Positions 33,051-42,869 of a DNA stretch of 64,000 bases are shown one piece after another. The stretch lies in contig NZ_QMED01000011.1 of NCBI RefSeq assembly GCF_003286125.1, positions 98,368 through 162,367 of the forward strand, read 5' to 3'. Positions within the stretch are counted from its first letter, which is position 1; each line of letters starts with the position of its first letter. The stretch is from Algibacillus agarilyticus (GTDB lineage: Bacteria; Pseudomonadota; Gammaproteobacteria; Enterobacterales; Alteromonadaceae). The notes under the pieces were generated by a model that was given only the letters and a program-made list of their open reading frames with translations, had not been told where the DNA came from and made no database searches. A program made the translations under genes and the position numbers.

Positions 33051-34415
33051 TTAAATAGATTCTAATGCTTCAGCCAAAGTCGTAACCGCAATGAGTTCCA
33101 TTCCTTCAATGCCTTGCTTGGGGACATTATTTTTAGGAACAATCGCTTTTTTAAAACCATGTTTTACGGCTTCTTTTAACCGCTCGATACCATTGGGCAC
33201 CGGTCTTATTTCACCAGACAATCCCACCTCACCAAATGCGACTAAATTTTGTGGTAGCGTTAAGTTTCTAAAACTAGAATATAAAGCTAACAACAAGGCT
33301 AAATCTGCAGATGTTTCCGTTACTTTGACACCGCCAACCACATTAACAAACACATCTTGATCGCCCATTTGTATGCCACAATGCCGATGCGCAACCGCTA
33401 GCAACATCGCTAAACGGTTTTGTTCCAGTCCAACCGTAACACGTCGTGGATTATTTAATTGAGAGGTATCAGCTAACGCTTGAATTTCGACCATCAATGG
33501 GCGTGTGCCCTCCCAGATCACCATAACAATACTACCCGGTGAGGCATTCTCAGCTTGAGATAAAAATATCGCGGAAGGGTTTTTAACTTCGCGTAACCCT
33601 TTTTCAGTCATCGCAAAAACACCTAATTCATTAACCGCACCAAATCTATTTTTTGTGCCGCGCATAGTGCGATAACGGCTGTCAGCCGAACCATCCAGCA
33701 TAATTGAACAATCAATACAGTGCTCTAATACCTTAGGGCCGGCTAACGAACCATCTTTAGTCACATGACCAACCATAAAAATAGCGACTTGATTTTGTTT
33801 AGCATAACGCGTTAAAAACGCAGCCGATTCTCTAACTTGCGATACACTACCGGGTGCAGATGCAATTTCTGGCATGTGCATCACTTGAATGGAATCAATA
33901 ACCATGATTTGCGGTTTTACATCTCGCGACATATGGCAAATTGTTTCGACATTCGTTTCAGATAACAATTTTAGTTTATCTTTTGGCAAACCGAGTCTAT
34001 CAGCACGCATAGCAACTTGCTGTAATGATTCTTCACCGGTTACATATAATGTATTCATCGTTTTGGCCAACTGAACCATGGTTTGTAAGAGTAATGTACT
34101 TTTACCCGCACCAGGTGAGCCACCAATTAAAACAGCCGAGCCCGGCACAATCCCGCCACCTAATACGCGATCAAATTCCGCTAACCCTGAACTAAAACGC
34201 GGCACTTCCGAAAGCTCGATTGATTCTAAGGTTTCAATTTTTGCATCGGTCGCCCCAGCATACCCACTCAGTTTTGCAGATGAAGAAGACGAGCTCGCTG
34301 CAATCCTAAATTCACTAATGGTATTCCACGCTTTGCAATCACCACACTGGCCTTGCCATTTATTGAATTCAGATCCACAATCTGAGCATACCCAAGTACT
34401 TTTAGCTTTCGCCAT
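33051..34415 (-). CDS. radA: DNA repair protein RadA
   Basis: A 454-residue RecA-like branch-migration factor. The N-terminal zinc finger is CSDCGSEFNKWQGQCGDC (residues 10-27). Walker A is GGSPGAGKSTLL near 97-108, KNRFG near 256 is the RadA-specific motif, and a Lon-like domain ends the protein. It lies 20 bp upstream of the GH31 gene on the same strand, so some co-transcription is possible but functionally unexpected. Confidence 0.96.
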   Translation of the reverse strand: MAKAKSTWVCSDCGSEFNKWQGQCGDCKAWNTISEFRIAASSSSSSAKLSGYAGATDAKIETLESIELSEVPRFSSGLAEFDRVLGGGIVPGSAVLIGGSPGAGKSTLLLQTMVQLAKTMNTLYVTGEESLQQVAMRADRLGLPKDKLKLLSETNVETICHMSRDVKPQIMVIDSIQVMHMPEIASAPGSVSQVRESAAFLTRYAKQNQVAIFMVGHVTKDGSLAGPKVLEHCIDCSIMLDGSADSRYRTMRGTKNRFGAVNELGVFAMTEKGLREVKNPSAIFLSQAENASPGSIVMVIWEGTRPLMVEIQALADTSQLNNPRRVTVGLEQNRLAMLLAVAHRHCGIQMGDQDVFVNVVGGVKVTETSADLALLLALYSSFRNLTLPQNLVAFGEVGLSGEIRPVPNGIERLKEAVKHGFKKAIVPKNNVPKQGIEGMELIAVTTLAEALESI

Positions 34416-34641
34416 TAAAAGGTTCCTCTATACATAGTATAACTGGCATATAAATTGAATGAATTTTTATACATGAAAATACTGTCTATTATAATAATAT
34501 TGCGGTGGTATTAGCCCAATTATGTAAATTTAATTTTAAAAATTATCCACTAAATAACCGATAACACATTATAATTTAACGTATTAATGATTCATTTTCC
34601 TTTATAACTTAAAATAACAGTAGCTAATTAATTTTAATCTT

Positions 34642-37149
34642 ATGCCAAAACCTGACCCAGCATTAGCTGAATACAGCGCCATTATTGAAAAATTAAAGCC
34701 ATTAGTCGGCCAACCTGACTTCGAGCCCATGATGGACTCAATTGCTGGCGACCTTCCTAAGCCCAAGCGGTTTTTAATTAAGATGGAACTTAATCGGCTG
34801 ACCGCTGATTGCAACCGTAGAATAGATTTACGTGGGCATGTCGATGGCAATGTCAGAGACTTTTCACATAACGGGATCGTTCATTATTTAGATGACGTTG
34901 CGCTGCGTATTTTTAAGCGCGGTTTAAAAACCTATGAACGTTATGTCACCTGTACCTATGAAGACATAATGAATGCCGAAAACAATTTTCGGGTAATGCA
35001 TCAAAAGCAAAATCAAGACCGTATAAAGGGTAAACCGACGACTCAAAATGAAGAAAATGAGCAGCATAAATATTCAGCTAAACCAATCCTGTTCGGTGAG
35101 CGCGGTTTTCGAGCAGAAGAACGAATGATATATTCGATGCCAGTTCAAGTCGAAATACCTTTAGCCGGCACCATTATGGCTTCAACCACGGATTTATCAG
35201 TCAGTGGTTGTAAATTAAAACTTCCCAGCAGTTATAAGGTAATGGCGGGACAAAAAATCCTCATAAATTATACGGGACTGGAAGAGGAATATGAACTTGG
35301 CTTAAAGTCCCCCGTTGAGTATGAAGTTGTCGGTGTAGATACCAAAGGTTCTAATTTGTACCCTCGGTGTCGGCGCACTAATAGTGTTAACGTGCCAAGT
35401 TTTGATGAATTTTTACAACGCTTTATCAATGGTCATAAAAGGCGCTATAAACTTAACTTAGATAATACCGTTGAAGCCGTCGTTACCAAAGGTTATGAGC
35501 AGTTTTATTTACCTCGCTCGACTTCATTGCCTGTGTTTTTAACTCAATCAGATGAAGGTAGAATAACACCGGTTGCCACCTTAAGTAATGACAACAACAA
35601 AGGGATAATTCGTCAATGGATCGATGAAGAGAATAAAGTTCGATTAGGTTATTTATTTTCTCAAAAGCGCATGCTGCAATTACTTAAAAAACCTGGGCGC
35701 GTTAAAGAAACACTCATTTATGGTTTTACTCACGTCTCTAAAGGTAAAATCTATTTTTACTCTGCCACCAGTGATGAACTCAATGCCAACCCAGAACTTA
35801 AAAATATATTTTTTGGCTTTGGCGCTTCAAAAAACGTTTGGTTTTGTTACAAACTCGGCATGATAGATTGCCATAAAGAATTAGCTCACTTACCACTTAC
35901 CTTACCTGATGGTGCAAGTAAAGAAGCGCATAAATTTAATAAACCGCCTACAGCTCGTGTTTCGCAATACATCAATAATATTCAATATATTGCTTTTTTA
36001 ACCGACTTAACTAACGAAAACGATAAAAAGAGTTATGCGCAATATGAATTTAGCATGGATAAAGTCAGTTTATTAAAATCGTTTGTTCACCTCAAAGGTA
36101 AACCACCCGCACATATTGACGAAGTCATGATTAAATTTGTTAACCTGCGTTCAGAAACTCGGTTTATCTACCGTACACAAGTTGATGTTAACGCTGAAAA
36201 AATGAGTGGTGTAGCAGTCACACGAGATTTTTCAACGAAGGGAATGCAACTAGAATTTGAAACGCCGGTCGAATTAAAAAAGAATGAAATCGTTGAAATA
36301 AATTTACCTGATTTACAGAAGATCACCAGTAAATATAAATTAAAAAACCTACCTTATGAAGTCGTCAGCGGCAATAAAGAAAAGACAATTGTTAACTTAC
36401 GCGTTTTTGAAGCAAAAGGCGTAATACATGCCGGTAAAACCTTCATGAATGAATTAATTGAAAACAACCGAGCTAAACTGCAGGCGGCTTCACAAAGTGG
36501 AGCGGGGATCCCGGGCTTAGCTGAAGCATTACGAAATATCTTAGCGCAACGCAGCCTAAACACGGTCTTGTATATCCATAAAAATGGCATTAAGCATACA
36601 ATGGAAAGCATTGGTTTTTCTAATGTACCCAACCCACTTGTTGATGCACTTCAAGATCCCAGCAATCCAGATCGATGTAATTTACATCCGTTTTTAAACA
36701 ACAACTTATTAAATACTTTATTTATAACCGCGTTACGAAAACTACAACGTGAATCTCGCCCTGATGAACAAGATATTTATATTAAATTAAGACTTGATAC
36801 CGAAGACTTAAACGAGCGTTTTAATGTATCGTTAGTGCCTGATTTTAGAAATGAAGCTGCGCAAAAAATATTTGTGCAAAAAGCAACTCAGCCTAACTGT
36901 ATCTTTTTTGCCGTGCGTATATATACATCCCGAACGGGGCGTCCTGATACCGATTTTATTGCTAAAGAATTGGCTTATGTGAGTCAATATGCCATCCATA
37001 AAGCAAAAGTACTCGAAGAAGAATTATGGAGCGTTGCAGGCATCGTCGATTTAGTTGATATTAGCGAAGAAGTGATGAATCGCTTTATGTTTCCTGCACA
37101 AATGATCGCAGAGCAAATGAAGAAGCGCAGCCTGATGAGTAAGCTTTAG
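34642..37149 (+). CDS. Large protein with two PilZ domains (predicted c-di-GMP binding)
   Basis: An 835-residue soluble protein. Two PilZ motif sets are complete: RAEER (R157, R161) with DLSVSG (D184, S186, G189), and RSETR (R503, R507) with DFSTKG (D529, S531, G534). Between and around them are long regions with no recognised domain. There is no signal peptide or membrane helix. It probably senses c-di-GMP and alters surface or motility functions, but no partner is named by the neighbours (radA divergent, serB convergent). The ATG at 34642 has no clear ribosome binding site. Confidence 0.85.
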   Translation: MPKPDPALAEYSAIIEKLKPLVGQPDFEPMMDSIAGDLPKPKRFLIKMELNRLTADCNRRIDLRGHVDGNVRDFSHNGIVHYLDDVALRIFKRGLKTYERYVTCTYEDIMNAENNFRVMHQKQNQDRIKGKPTTQNEENEQHKYSAKPILFGERGFRAEERMIYSMPVQVEIPLAGTIMASTTDLSVSGCKLKLPSSYKVMAGQKILINYTGLEEEYELGLKSPVEYEVVGVDTKGSNLYPRCRRTNSVNVPSFDEFLQRFINGHKRRYKLNLDNTVEAVVTKGYEQFYLPRSTSLPVFLTQSDEGRITPVATLSNDNNKGIIRQWIDEENKVRLGYLFSQKRMLQLLKKPGRVKETLIYGFTHVSKGKIYFYSATSDELNANPELKNIFFGFGASKNVWFCYKLGMIDCHKELAHLPLTLPDGASKEAHKFNKPPTARVSQYINNIQYIAFLTDLTNENDKKSYAQYEFSMDKVSLLKSFVHLKGKPPAHIDEVMIKFVNLRSETRFIYRTQVDVNAEKMSGVAVTRDFSTKGMQLEFETPVELKKNEIVEINLPDLQKITSKYKLKNLPYEVVSGNKEKTIVNLRVFEAKGVIHAGKTFMNELIENNRAKLQAASQSGAGIPGLAEALRNILAQRSLNTVLYIHKNGIKHTMESIGFSNVPNPLVDALQDPSNPDRCNLHPFLNNNLLNTLFITALRKLQRESRPDEQDIYIKLRLDTEDLNERFNVSLVPDFRNEAAQKIFVQKATQPNCIFFAVRIYTSRTGRPDTDFIAKELAYVSQYAIHKAKVLEEELWSVAGIVDLVDISEEVMNRFMFPAQMIAEQMKKRSLMSKL

Positions 37150-37168
37150 AGCGAAGTAAGCGATGAAA

Positions 37169-37201
37169 GCTTAAGTTCATTCAAAATGATGAACTCAAGC
37201 T
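37169..37201. terminator. Hairpin between the PilZ and serB genes
   Basis: GCTTAAGTTCAT and ATGAACTCAAGC arms around an 8-base loop, in the gap between two convergent stops. No strong T-run follows on either strand. Confidence 0.4.
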
Positions 37202-37223
37202 ATTATCTTAACCTGTATTCGTA

Positions 37224-38246
37224 TTAGCGAGCTAAAATAAACAACAACGCATCCAACCCATAAAAATTAATTGCAACGTCTGCTTTTTCTTGCACAAGCG
37301 GTTTAGCCTCAAATGCCACGCCTAAATTAGCAGCCGCCATCATCACTAAATCATTAGCGCCGTCACCCATCGCAACCGTTTGCTCTGCAGGTATAGAGAA
37401 ACGCTCAGCTAATTCATTTAAGGTTTCAGCTTTAACCTGAGCATCAACAATTTTACCGATGACTTGACCGGTTAATTCTCCATCTTTAATTTCTAACGTA
37501 TTTGCAATAGCGGCATCTAACTCGAGGTCATCTTTTAATTTATCAGCAAAATAAGTAAAACCACCCGAAGCAATTGCAACACGCCATTCATGTTGTTTTA
37601 AAACCGCTATTAAGCGTTTTAAACCATGCATCAAGGGTAAATTATCTTTAACTTTAGCAATAATACTTTCGTCAGCATCGGCTAACGTTGCAACACGCGC
37701 ACGCAAACTTTCAGCAAAATCCAGCTTGCCTTGCATTGCCAATTCAGTTACTTCTGAAACTTGTTCACCTACGCCCGCTAATTTTGCTATTTCATCGATA
37801 CATTCAATTTTGATGGTTGTAGAATCCATATCCATTAATAATAAACCAGGTGCACTTAATGTTGGCCGTTGCTTTAAAGCCCAAACATCCGCTTTGTTAT
37901 CTAGCGCCCATTGTTTTACCTGCAACCACGTTTCATCACTCAACTCACCCGCATAATGCCAACTTAACGCATGATCACCCGCATTATCTAATGCATCAAT
38001 AATCTGAACAGATTGAAGCTCAACCGAGTTGAGAATTTGAGAAAACGCAGAAAATTGAGCTACCGACAAGGTTTCGCAATATAAGGTCACACTAGCCGCA
38101 TTAGAGATAGCAGCAAGCGAGTACTCAAATACATTGAAAGGATTTAGATGGACAACCTGATCATGACGTGTGATCGCATTAAATAAGTGTGCGACATGAG
38201 AAATTGACGATATATCGTCATGTGTTAGTGTGCTGTATTGAGTCAC
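37224..38246 (-). CDS. serB: Phosphoserine phosphatase
   Basis: A 340-residue HAD phosphatase for the last step of serine synthesis. An N-terminal regulatory region of about 130 residues precedes the catalytic domain, with nucleophile D139 in LMDMDSTT (D141 the acid/base) and GDGANDLVMM near residue 293. Serine made here feeds CysE. It is divergent from the smp gene, as in E. coli. Confidence 0.96.
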   Translation of the reverse strand: MTQYSTLTHDDISSISHVAHLFNAITRHDQVVHLNPFNVFEYSLAAISNAASVTLYCETLSVAQFSAFSQILNSVELQSVQIIDALDNAGDHALSWHYAGELSDETWLQVKQWALDNKADVWALKQRPTLSAPGLLLMDMDSTTIKIECIDEIAKLAGVGEQVSEVTELAMQGKLDFAESLRARVATLADADESIIAKVKDNLPLMHGLKRLIAVLKQHEWRVAIASGGFTYFADKLKDDLELDAAIANTLEIKDGELTGQVIGKIVDAQVKAETLNELAERFSIPAEQTVAMGDGANDLVMMAAANLGVAFEAKPLVQEKADVAINFYGLDALLFILAR

Positions 38247-38376
38247 TAGATTACCTTAATCTACCATAATTGCGGCTATTTTAACGCATCAATCCTGAGC
38301 GTCAAAAGAAGTTTACTGCCAAATTAGAGATTAAGCCGATTTAACGATATAATCACAGTACTTAAACTTATTAAAT

Positions 38377-39009
38377 ATGTTAAGCGTGACCATTAATTCG
38401 CCTCAAATAAACGATGACGTTCAAAACCGTGAAGCCAATAACCTAGCAAGCAAACGTAAATTGCGCTGGATATATCGCAAATTTTCGCAAGCTGGCTTTG
38501 CTGTCGCCTTGATCGCGATAGTCATTGGTCTATGGAACTCAACCACACAAAGAGGCATTAAAACGTTTGAAAAGCATGCTTACTTGCTTGTTAGACAAGT
38601 TGTAAAGCAAGCTCAACTCCCTGTTATTTTAAATAAAGACAATTTAACGGCTGCGATTAGCCAACAACTCGTCGAACATTTAGCCGATTCAAATTTTATA
38701 ATTGATGCGACTCTTTATTCAAATGACGGCCAAACACTTGCGCAATCACAACAGGCTTTTACATTAAAACAAGCAGTCGGTATTGAAGCCGTAACAAACA
38801 AAATGCGCTTATTTACCATTGTTGAGCCTATCGAAGTGAATGGGAAAAACATGGGGTATTTACGTGTTACCTTTGATTATGATGCCGTTCAGCAAGATTC
38901 TAAAGAGTTTCAAGAAGATTTTAGTGGGCGAACGCGTTTAATGTTATTTTTATGCGCCATAATTGGTTTCTTATTTAGTCGCGCTTTTTCACGTGAAAAT
39001 AGAAATTAA
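38377..39009 (+). CDS. smp: Smp/YtjB-family membrane protein
   Basis: A 210-residue protein with two membrane helices, near residues 37-53 and 187-203, enclosing a periplasmic domain of about 130 residues. The arrangement, the Arg/Lys-rich N-terminal stretch and the position beside serB match E. coli Smp (YtjB), whose function is unknown. It converges with the glycosylase gene with 16 bp between stops. Confidence 0.85.
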   Translation: MLSVTINSPQINDDVQNREANNLASKRKLRWIYRKFSQAGFAVALIAIVIGLWNSTTQRGIKTFEKHAYLLVRQVVKQAQLPVILNKDNLTAAISQQLVEHLADSNFIIDATLYSNDGQTLAQSQQAFTLKQAVGIEAVTNKMRLFTIVEPIEVNGKNMGYLRVTFDYDAVQQDSKEFQEDFSGRTRLMLFLCAIIGFLFSRAFSRENRN

Positions 39010-39025
39010 ACCCATGATATTTAAG

Positions 39026-39529
39026 TTAAGACGTTAAGGCTTGTTGCCACTGCTCATACTTTTGCGAAAACGATAAACTCGCGTGAGCCGGACTTGTCGA
39101 CGGTAACACAACACATTCAATATCCTTACCGGTTTCACTTAACAAAGGCAAAGCATACCGTTTAAATGTTTGAAACGCTTTTTGACCATTTAACACAATT
39201 AAACGAATGCTCGAATGGTGTTGTAAAAAGCGCACAAAATCATTAACCACAATGGTTGATTCAACGATATCGGCATCTAAACTCGACACACGCTCACAAT
39301 TACGCATAACATCCCATAATGCAACCTTACGCTGCTGCAAACAAACCAAACGCTCTGAATACGCTAAATCAAGCGGTATCGCATAAAGTTTAGCCATAAT
39401 CGGCCAAAAAGCGTTTCGTTGATGGGCATAATATTGGTGCCGTAACAAAGAGGCTTTGCCAGGCATTGATCCTAAAATTAATATCTCAGCATCATGATCA
39501 GCAACGGCATCAAAACTCGTTAATAACAT
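39026..39529 (-). CDS. DNA-deoxyinosine glycosylase (UDG superfamily, HDG type)
   Basis: A 167-residue glycosylase. LGSMPGKASL near residue 20, YYAHQRNAFWPIM and LPSTSPAHASLSF mark the family 6 / hypoxanthine-DNA glycosylase group, which removes hypoxanthine from DNA. The family is distinct from Ung and Mug. It lies downstream of pdxB, with a 39-bp tandem repeat array in the gap. Confidence 0.85.
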   Translation of the reverse strand: MLLTSFDAVADHDAEILILGSMPGKASLLRHQYYAHQRNAFWPIMAKLYAIPLDLAYSERLVCLQQRKVALWDVMRNCERVSSLDADIVESTIVVNDFVRFLQHHSSIRLIVLNGQKAFQTFKRYALPLLSETGKDIECVVLPSTSPAHASLSFSQKYEQWQQALTS

Positions 39530-39601
39530 ATTGACTCAATCAATTGACTATACTTAGACCTAAGTGATTCCAGAGGCTATGCAGTATTATAAAGTTAATT
39601 A

Positions 39602-39834
39602 GGTCGTTAGCTTAATGACAACAACCAAAGACGTTAAATTGGTCGTTAGCTTAATGACAACAACCAAAGACGTTAAATTGGTCGTTAGCTTAATGACAAC
39701 AACCAAAGACGTTAAATTGGTCGTTAGCTTAATGACAACAACCAAAGACGTTAAATTGGTCGTTAGCTTAATGACAACGACCAAAGAAATTAATTAGGTC
39801 GTTAACTTAATGACAACGACCAAAGAAATTAACT
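39602..39834. repeat. 39-bp tandem repeat, about 6 copies
   Basis: The unit starts GGTCGTTAGCTTAATGACAA and ends CCAAAGACGTTAAATT. Units 1-4 (39602-39757) are identical; units 5 and 6 diverge (AAGAAATTAATTA). The last unit includes the pdxB stop codon. Within a unit GGTCGTT can pair with AACGACC (AACAACC in the others, by G-U), so each unit can fold. The unit has 13 codons' length and stays open in some frames. Confidence 0.95.
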
Positions 39835-40974
39835 GCGTAAACTTAACGTATTGAGTTGCTGCTGGATCGCATCTACAGGGTGTTTAACACACAACGAAGT
39901 CATTTCACGACGGATCGGATATTGACGGCGTAACGTTTTAAATTGGGTTGGATCCGCTTTCATCGCCTGCTTAAACCACGCATTATCATCACGAATATCG
40001 TAAACTAGATTAATTATTTTGCGTAAAATAGATTGCTCAAACGTCGTCGTTTTGGCCATATCAATTTGTTCAACTCGCATAGGTGGTAAAAAGTCATGTA
40101 GTTGATGAACCGGTTGGATCCCCCAAAATTGACATAAACTGTAATACAGCATTTCGGTGCCGCGAGCTTTACCCTCTAAACTGTGGCCCGCGATATGCGG
40201 TGAAGCAAATGTTGTTAAATTTAGTATTCGGGTATCGATATTCGGTTCATTATCAAAAACATCTAATACTAATTTAGTTTGTGGATTAGACTGCATATGT
40301 GCATATAACGCTTCTTCATCGACTATTTCGCCACGACACGCATTAACAAAAATCACATCGCTTTTCATTTTAGCTAATTGCTCGGCGCCAAACATCAGTT
40401 TAGTCGGATGTATATCGTCTTGGGTCAACGGCACATGGCAACTGATCACATCCGCTTTTAATACATCTTCAAAATCCGCGGATTCAAAATCGGGATCCAT
40501 TGAAGCTCTTACGGGGTCAAATGCTAAAACTTTACAGCCTAAAACCGATAATCGGTTAATCAATCGAGAGCCCACTTGGCCTGCCCCAACGACAGCAATC
40601 GTTTTATCGGCAATTTGAAATAGATGTTCACCCGCAATAATAAACAAAGCACTTAACACATAGTCCGCTACAGCATCAGCATTGCAGCCAGGTGCGGCAG
40701 TCCAGAATTTACCCTTAGATTCAATATATTGACCATCAATATGATCATAACCTGCAGTTGCAGTACCAATGAAAGCCAGCTTATCAGCCTGTTTTAATAG
40801 TTTTTCATTAACCTGAGTCGTCGAGCGCGTCAATAACACATCCGCATTAATTAACTCTTCTGCGGTGATCTTATCACCTGCAAAGCGAGTGATCTCACCC
40901 AGTTCAGAAAAAAACTCTTCAGCGTATAACAATGAATCTTCTATATATATTTGTCGTTTATTTGTCACGAGCAT
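39829..40974 (-). CDS. pdxB: Erythronate-4-phosphate dehydrogenase
   Basis: A 381-residue D-2-hydroxyacid dehydrogenase for pyridoxal phosphate synthesis. The NAD fold is seen in VVGAGQVGSRL; catalytic residues are R in NACRGEIVDEEAL, E in DVFDNEP and H in SPHIAGHSLEGKARGT. The C-terminal PdxB-specific dimer domain is present. PLP made by this route is the cofactor of IscS. The stop codon lies inside the last unit of a tandem repeat. Confidence 0.95.
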   Translation of the reverse strand: MLVTNKRQIYIEDSLLYAEEFFSELGEITRFAGDKITAEELINADVLLTRSTTQVNEKLLKQADKLAFIGTATAGYDHIDGQYIESKGKFWTAAPGCNADAVADYVLSALFIIAGEHLFQIADKTIAVVGAGQVGSRLINRLSVLGCKVLAFDPVRASMDPDFESADFEDVLKADVISCHVPLTQDDIHPTKLMFGAEQLAKMKSDVIFVNACRGEIVDEEALYAHMQSNPQTKLVLDVFDNEPNIDTRILNLTTFASPHIAGHSLEGKARGTEMLYYSLCQFWGIQPVHQLHDFLPPMRVEQIDMAKTTTFEQSILRKIINLVYDIRDDNAWFKQAMKADPTQFKTLRRQYPIRREMTSLCVKHPVDAIQQQLNTLSLRS

Positions 40975-41046
40975 GACCTATTTAAATCGCGTTTTAATAA
41001 CGCGTATTATCACATAAAAATGTAAAACAGTTGATATATCATCGAT

Positions 41047-41074
41047 ATTATTACGGCTGATTGACCGTAATAAT
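41047..41074. other. Perfect hairpin between fabB and pdxB
   Basis: Ten-base arms ATTATTACGG and CCGTAATAAT around an 8-base loop, with no T-run. It lies just beyond the fabB terminator and about 75 bp before the pdxB start, so it could be a leader or operator element for pdxB. Confidence 0.5.
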
Positions 41075-41090
41075 GCTTTCAAATGCAGAT

Positions 41091-41119
41091 AAAAAAATAC
41101 CCTGCCAAAGCAAGGTATT
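41091..41119 (-). terminator. fabB terminator
   Basis: Minus strand: AATACCTTGC, short loop, GCAGGGTATT followed by seven T. It lies about 40 bp after the fabB stop. Confidence 0.75.
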
Positions 41120-41159
41120 ATTAAGACGATATGTGTTATTACGTTAACGCATCAAACAA

Positions 41160-42371
41160 TTAAGCTTCGTAACGTTTAAACACTAATGTTGCATTTGTGC
41201 CACCAAAACCAAAACTGTTAGACATAACCGTATTAAGTTTAGCTTCGCGTTTTTCAGTCACGATATCTAAACCTTCCGCTTTTTCATCTAATGTATTGAT
41301 ATTAATTGACGGTGCAATGAAATCATTATTTAGCATTATCAAACTGTAAATCGCTTCATGAACACCTGCTGCACCCAAAGCATGACCTGTCATTGCTTTA
41401 GTCGCACTGATAGCCGGTTTAGTTTCTGAAAATACCGTTTGAATTGCTTCTAATTCTTTAACATCACCAACCGGTGTTGAAGTGCCATGTGTATTAACGT
41501 AATCGATAGATTCAACATTTTCCATCGCTTGTTGCATGCAGCGAATAGCGCCTTCACCACTAGGAGCAACCATATCGTAGCCATCTGATGTTGCGCCATA
41601 ACCGACAATTTCACCATAAATTTTAGCACCACGCGCTAAAGCATGTTCCAATTCTTCAACCACAACGATACCGCCGCCACCAGAAATAACAAAACCATCA
41701 CGATCAGCATCGTATGTACGAGATGCGTGTTCTGGTGTTTCATTATACTTAGTCGATAATGCGCCCATTGCGTCAAACATCATCGCTAATGTGTAATGTA
41801 ATTCTTCACCACCACCGGCAAATACGACATCTTGTTTACCTAATTGGATTTGTTCCCATGCATGACCAATACAATGTGCTGAAGTAGCACAAGCTGAACT
41901 GATCGAATAATTAACACCTTTGATCTTAAACGGCGTTGCTAAACAAGCTGAAGTAGTTGATGACATCGTTCTTGGCACCATATATGGCCCAATACGCTTA
42001 ACACCTTTTTCACGAAGAATGCGCTCAGAGTTTATCTGATTTTCAGACGATGCACCGCCAGAACCCACAACCAATCCGGTACGAGGATTAGAAATTTGTT
42101 CTTCCGTTAAACCTGAATCATCAATCGCTTGTTGCATAGAAATATAAGAATAAGCCGCAGCTTCACCCATAAAACGGATTTGCTTACGATCAATATGCTC
42201 TTTAATGTCGATGTTTAAATCGCCCCAAACCTGACTTCTTAAACCAGCTTCAGCAAACTGTTCAGACTTAGTAATACCAGAACGACCCGCTTCTAATGAA
42301 GCTTTTACTTCTTTCGCATTGTTACCAATACTAGAAACAATACCTAAGCCAGTAATAACAGCTCTTTTCAT
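41160..42371 (-). CDS. fabB: 3-oxoacyl-ACP synthase I
   Basis: A condensing enzyme of 403 residues for fatty acid chain elongation, essential for unsaturated fatty acids. Catalytic C161 lies in [12 protein letters not shown], with His in [12 protein letters not shown] and [12 protein letters not shown]. The frame extends to a GTG at 42383, but the ATG at 42371 gives [16 protein letters not shown] as in E. coli and follows GAGGAA at the right distance. It is monocistronic, with its own terminator. Confidence 0.97.
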   Translation of the reverse strand: MKRAVITGLGIVSSIGNNAKEVKASLEAGRSGITKSEQFAEAGLRSQVWGDLNIDIKEHIDRKQIRFMGEAAAYSYISMQQAIDDSGLTEEQISNPRTGLVVGSGGASSENQINSERILREKGVKRIGPYMVPRTMSSTTSACLATPFKIKGVNYSISSACATSAHCIGHAWEQIQLGKQDVVFAGGGEELHYTLAMMFDAMGALSTKYNETPEHASRTYDADRDGFVISGGGGIVVVEELEHALARGAKIYGEIVGYGATSDGYDMVAPSGEGAIRCMQQAMENVESIDYVNTHGTSTPVGDVKELEAIQTVFSETKPAISATKAMTGHALGAAGVHEAIYSLIMLNNDFIAPSININTLDEKAEGLDIVTEKREAKLNTVMSNSFGFGGTNATLVFKRYEA

Positions 42372-42869
42372 GAAATTCCTCACAAATTATAATAGGTGTG
42401 TAGCGGGTAGGTTTATTGACCTACTTCTGACTATTCGCTACCAAACGCAGTGGCGGCTATTATGAAATAACCGAGAGCAAATCACAATAAAACTCGGGTA
42501 CGACCAGACCAACAAAGTACAACAAACAACAAAATACACAGAAGAAACAACAAGTTAAGTAATATTAATTTTTATGTTTTTTTTGATTTTCAGCTTACAC
42601 CTGTACGCAAAAGCGTTTTAAATCGATCAAGTTGTGTAATTTTCACCTGCATATTTATTAATATCAGCTGCATTAAAGTCATTAATTCAATCTTTAGCAT
42701 TCCTAAATTATTATAAAAAACGTTTAATCACATCAGCCATTTCAATAAATACCATTAGCATATACCTTCAATTCTTGTAGAAAAGCGAACCGATATGTTT
42801 TTTGTTAAAAACACATTATTTAAGTAGAATGTCCCACTTAAAAAAATAAGCTAACTAAGTGATCAATAC
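42372..42869. other. Divergent intergenic region between fabB and mnmC
   Basis: Almost 500 bp, very AT-rich, with no supported gene. It must hold both promoters. No FabR or FadR site could be assigned by eye, and no repeat shared with the rest of the window was seen. Confidence 0.5.

Noticed and set aside
39599-39797. Open frames on both strands over the 39-bp array
   Set aside because: The unit is 13 codons long, so repetition alone keeps frames open. The products are simple 13-residue repeats without a start context.
39602-39834. Possible CRISPR array
   Set aside because: The units are directly adjacent with no unique spacers, and no cas gene is present.
41450-41632. 60-codon frame inside fabB
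   Set aside because: Shadow of the fabB active-site region.
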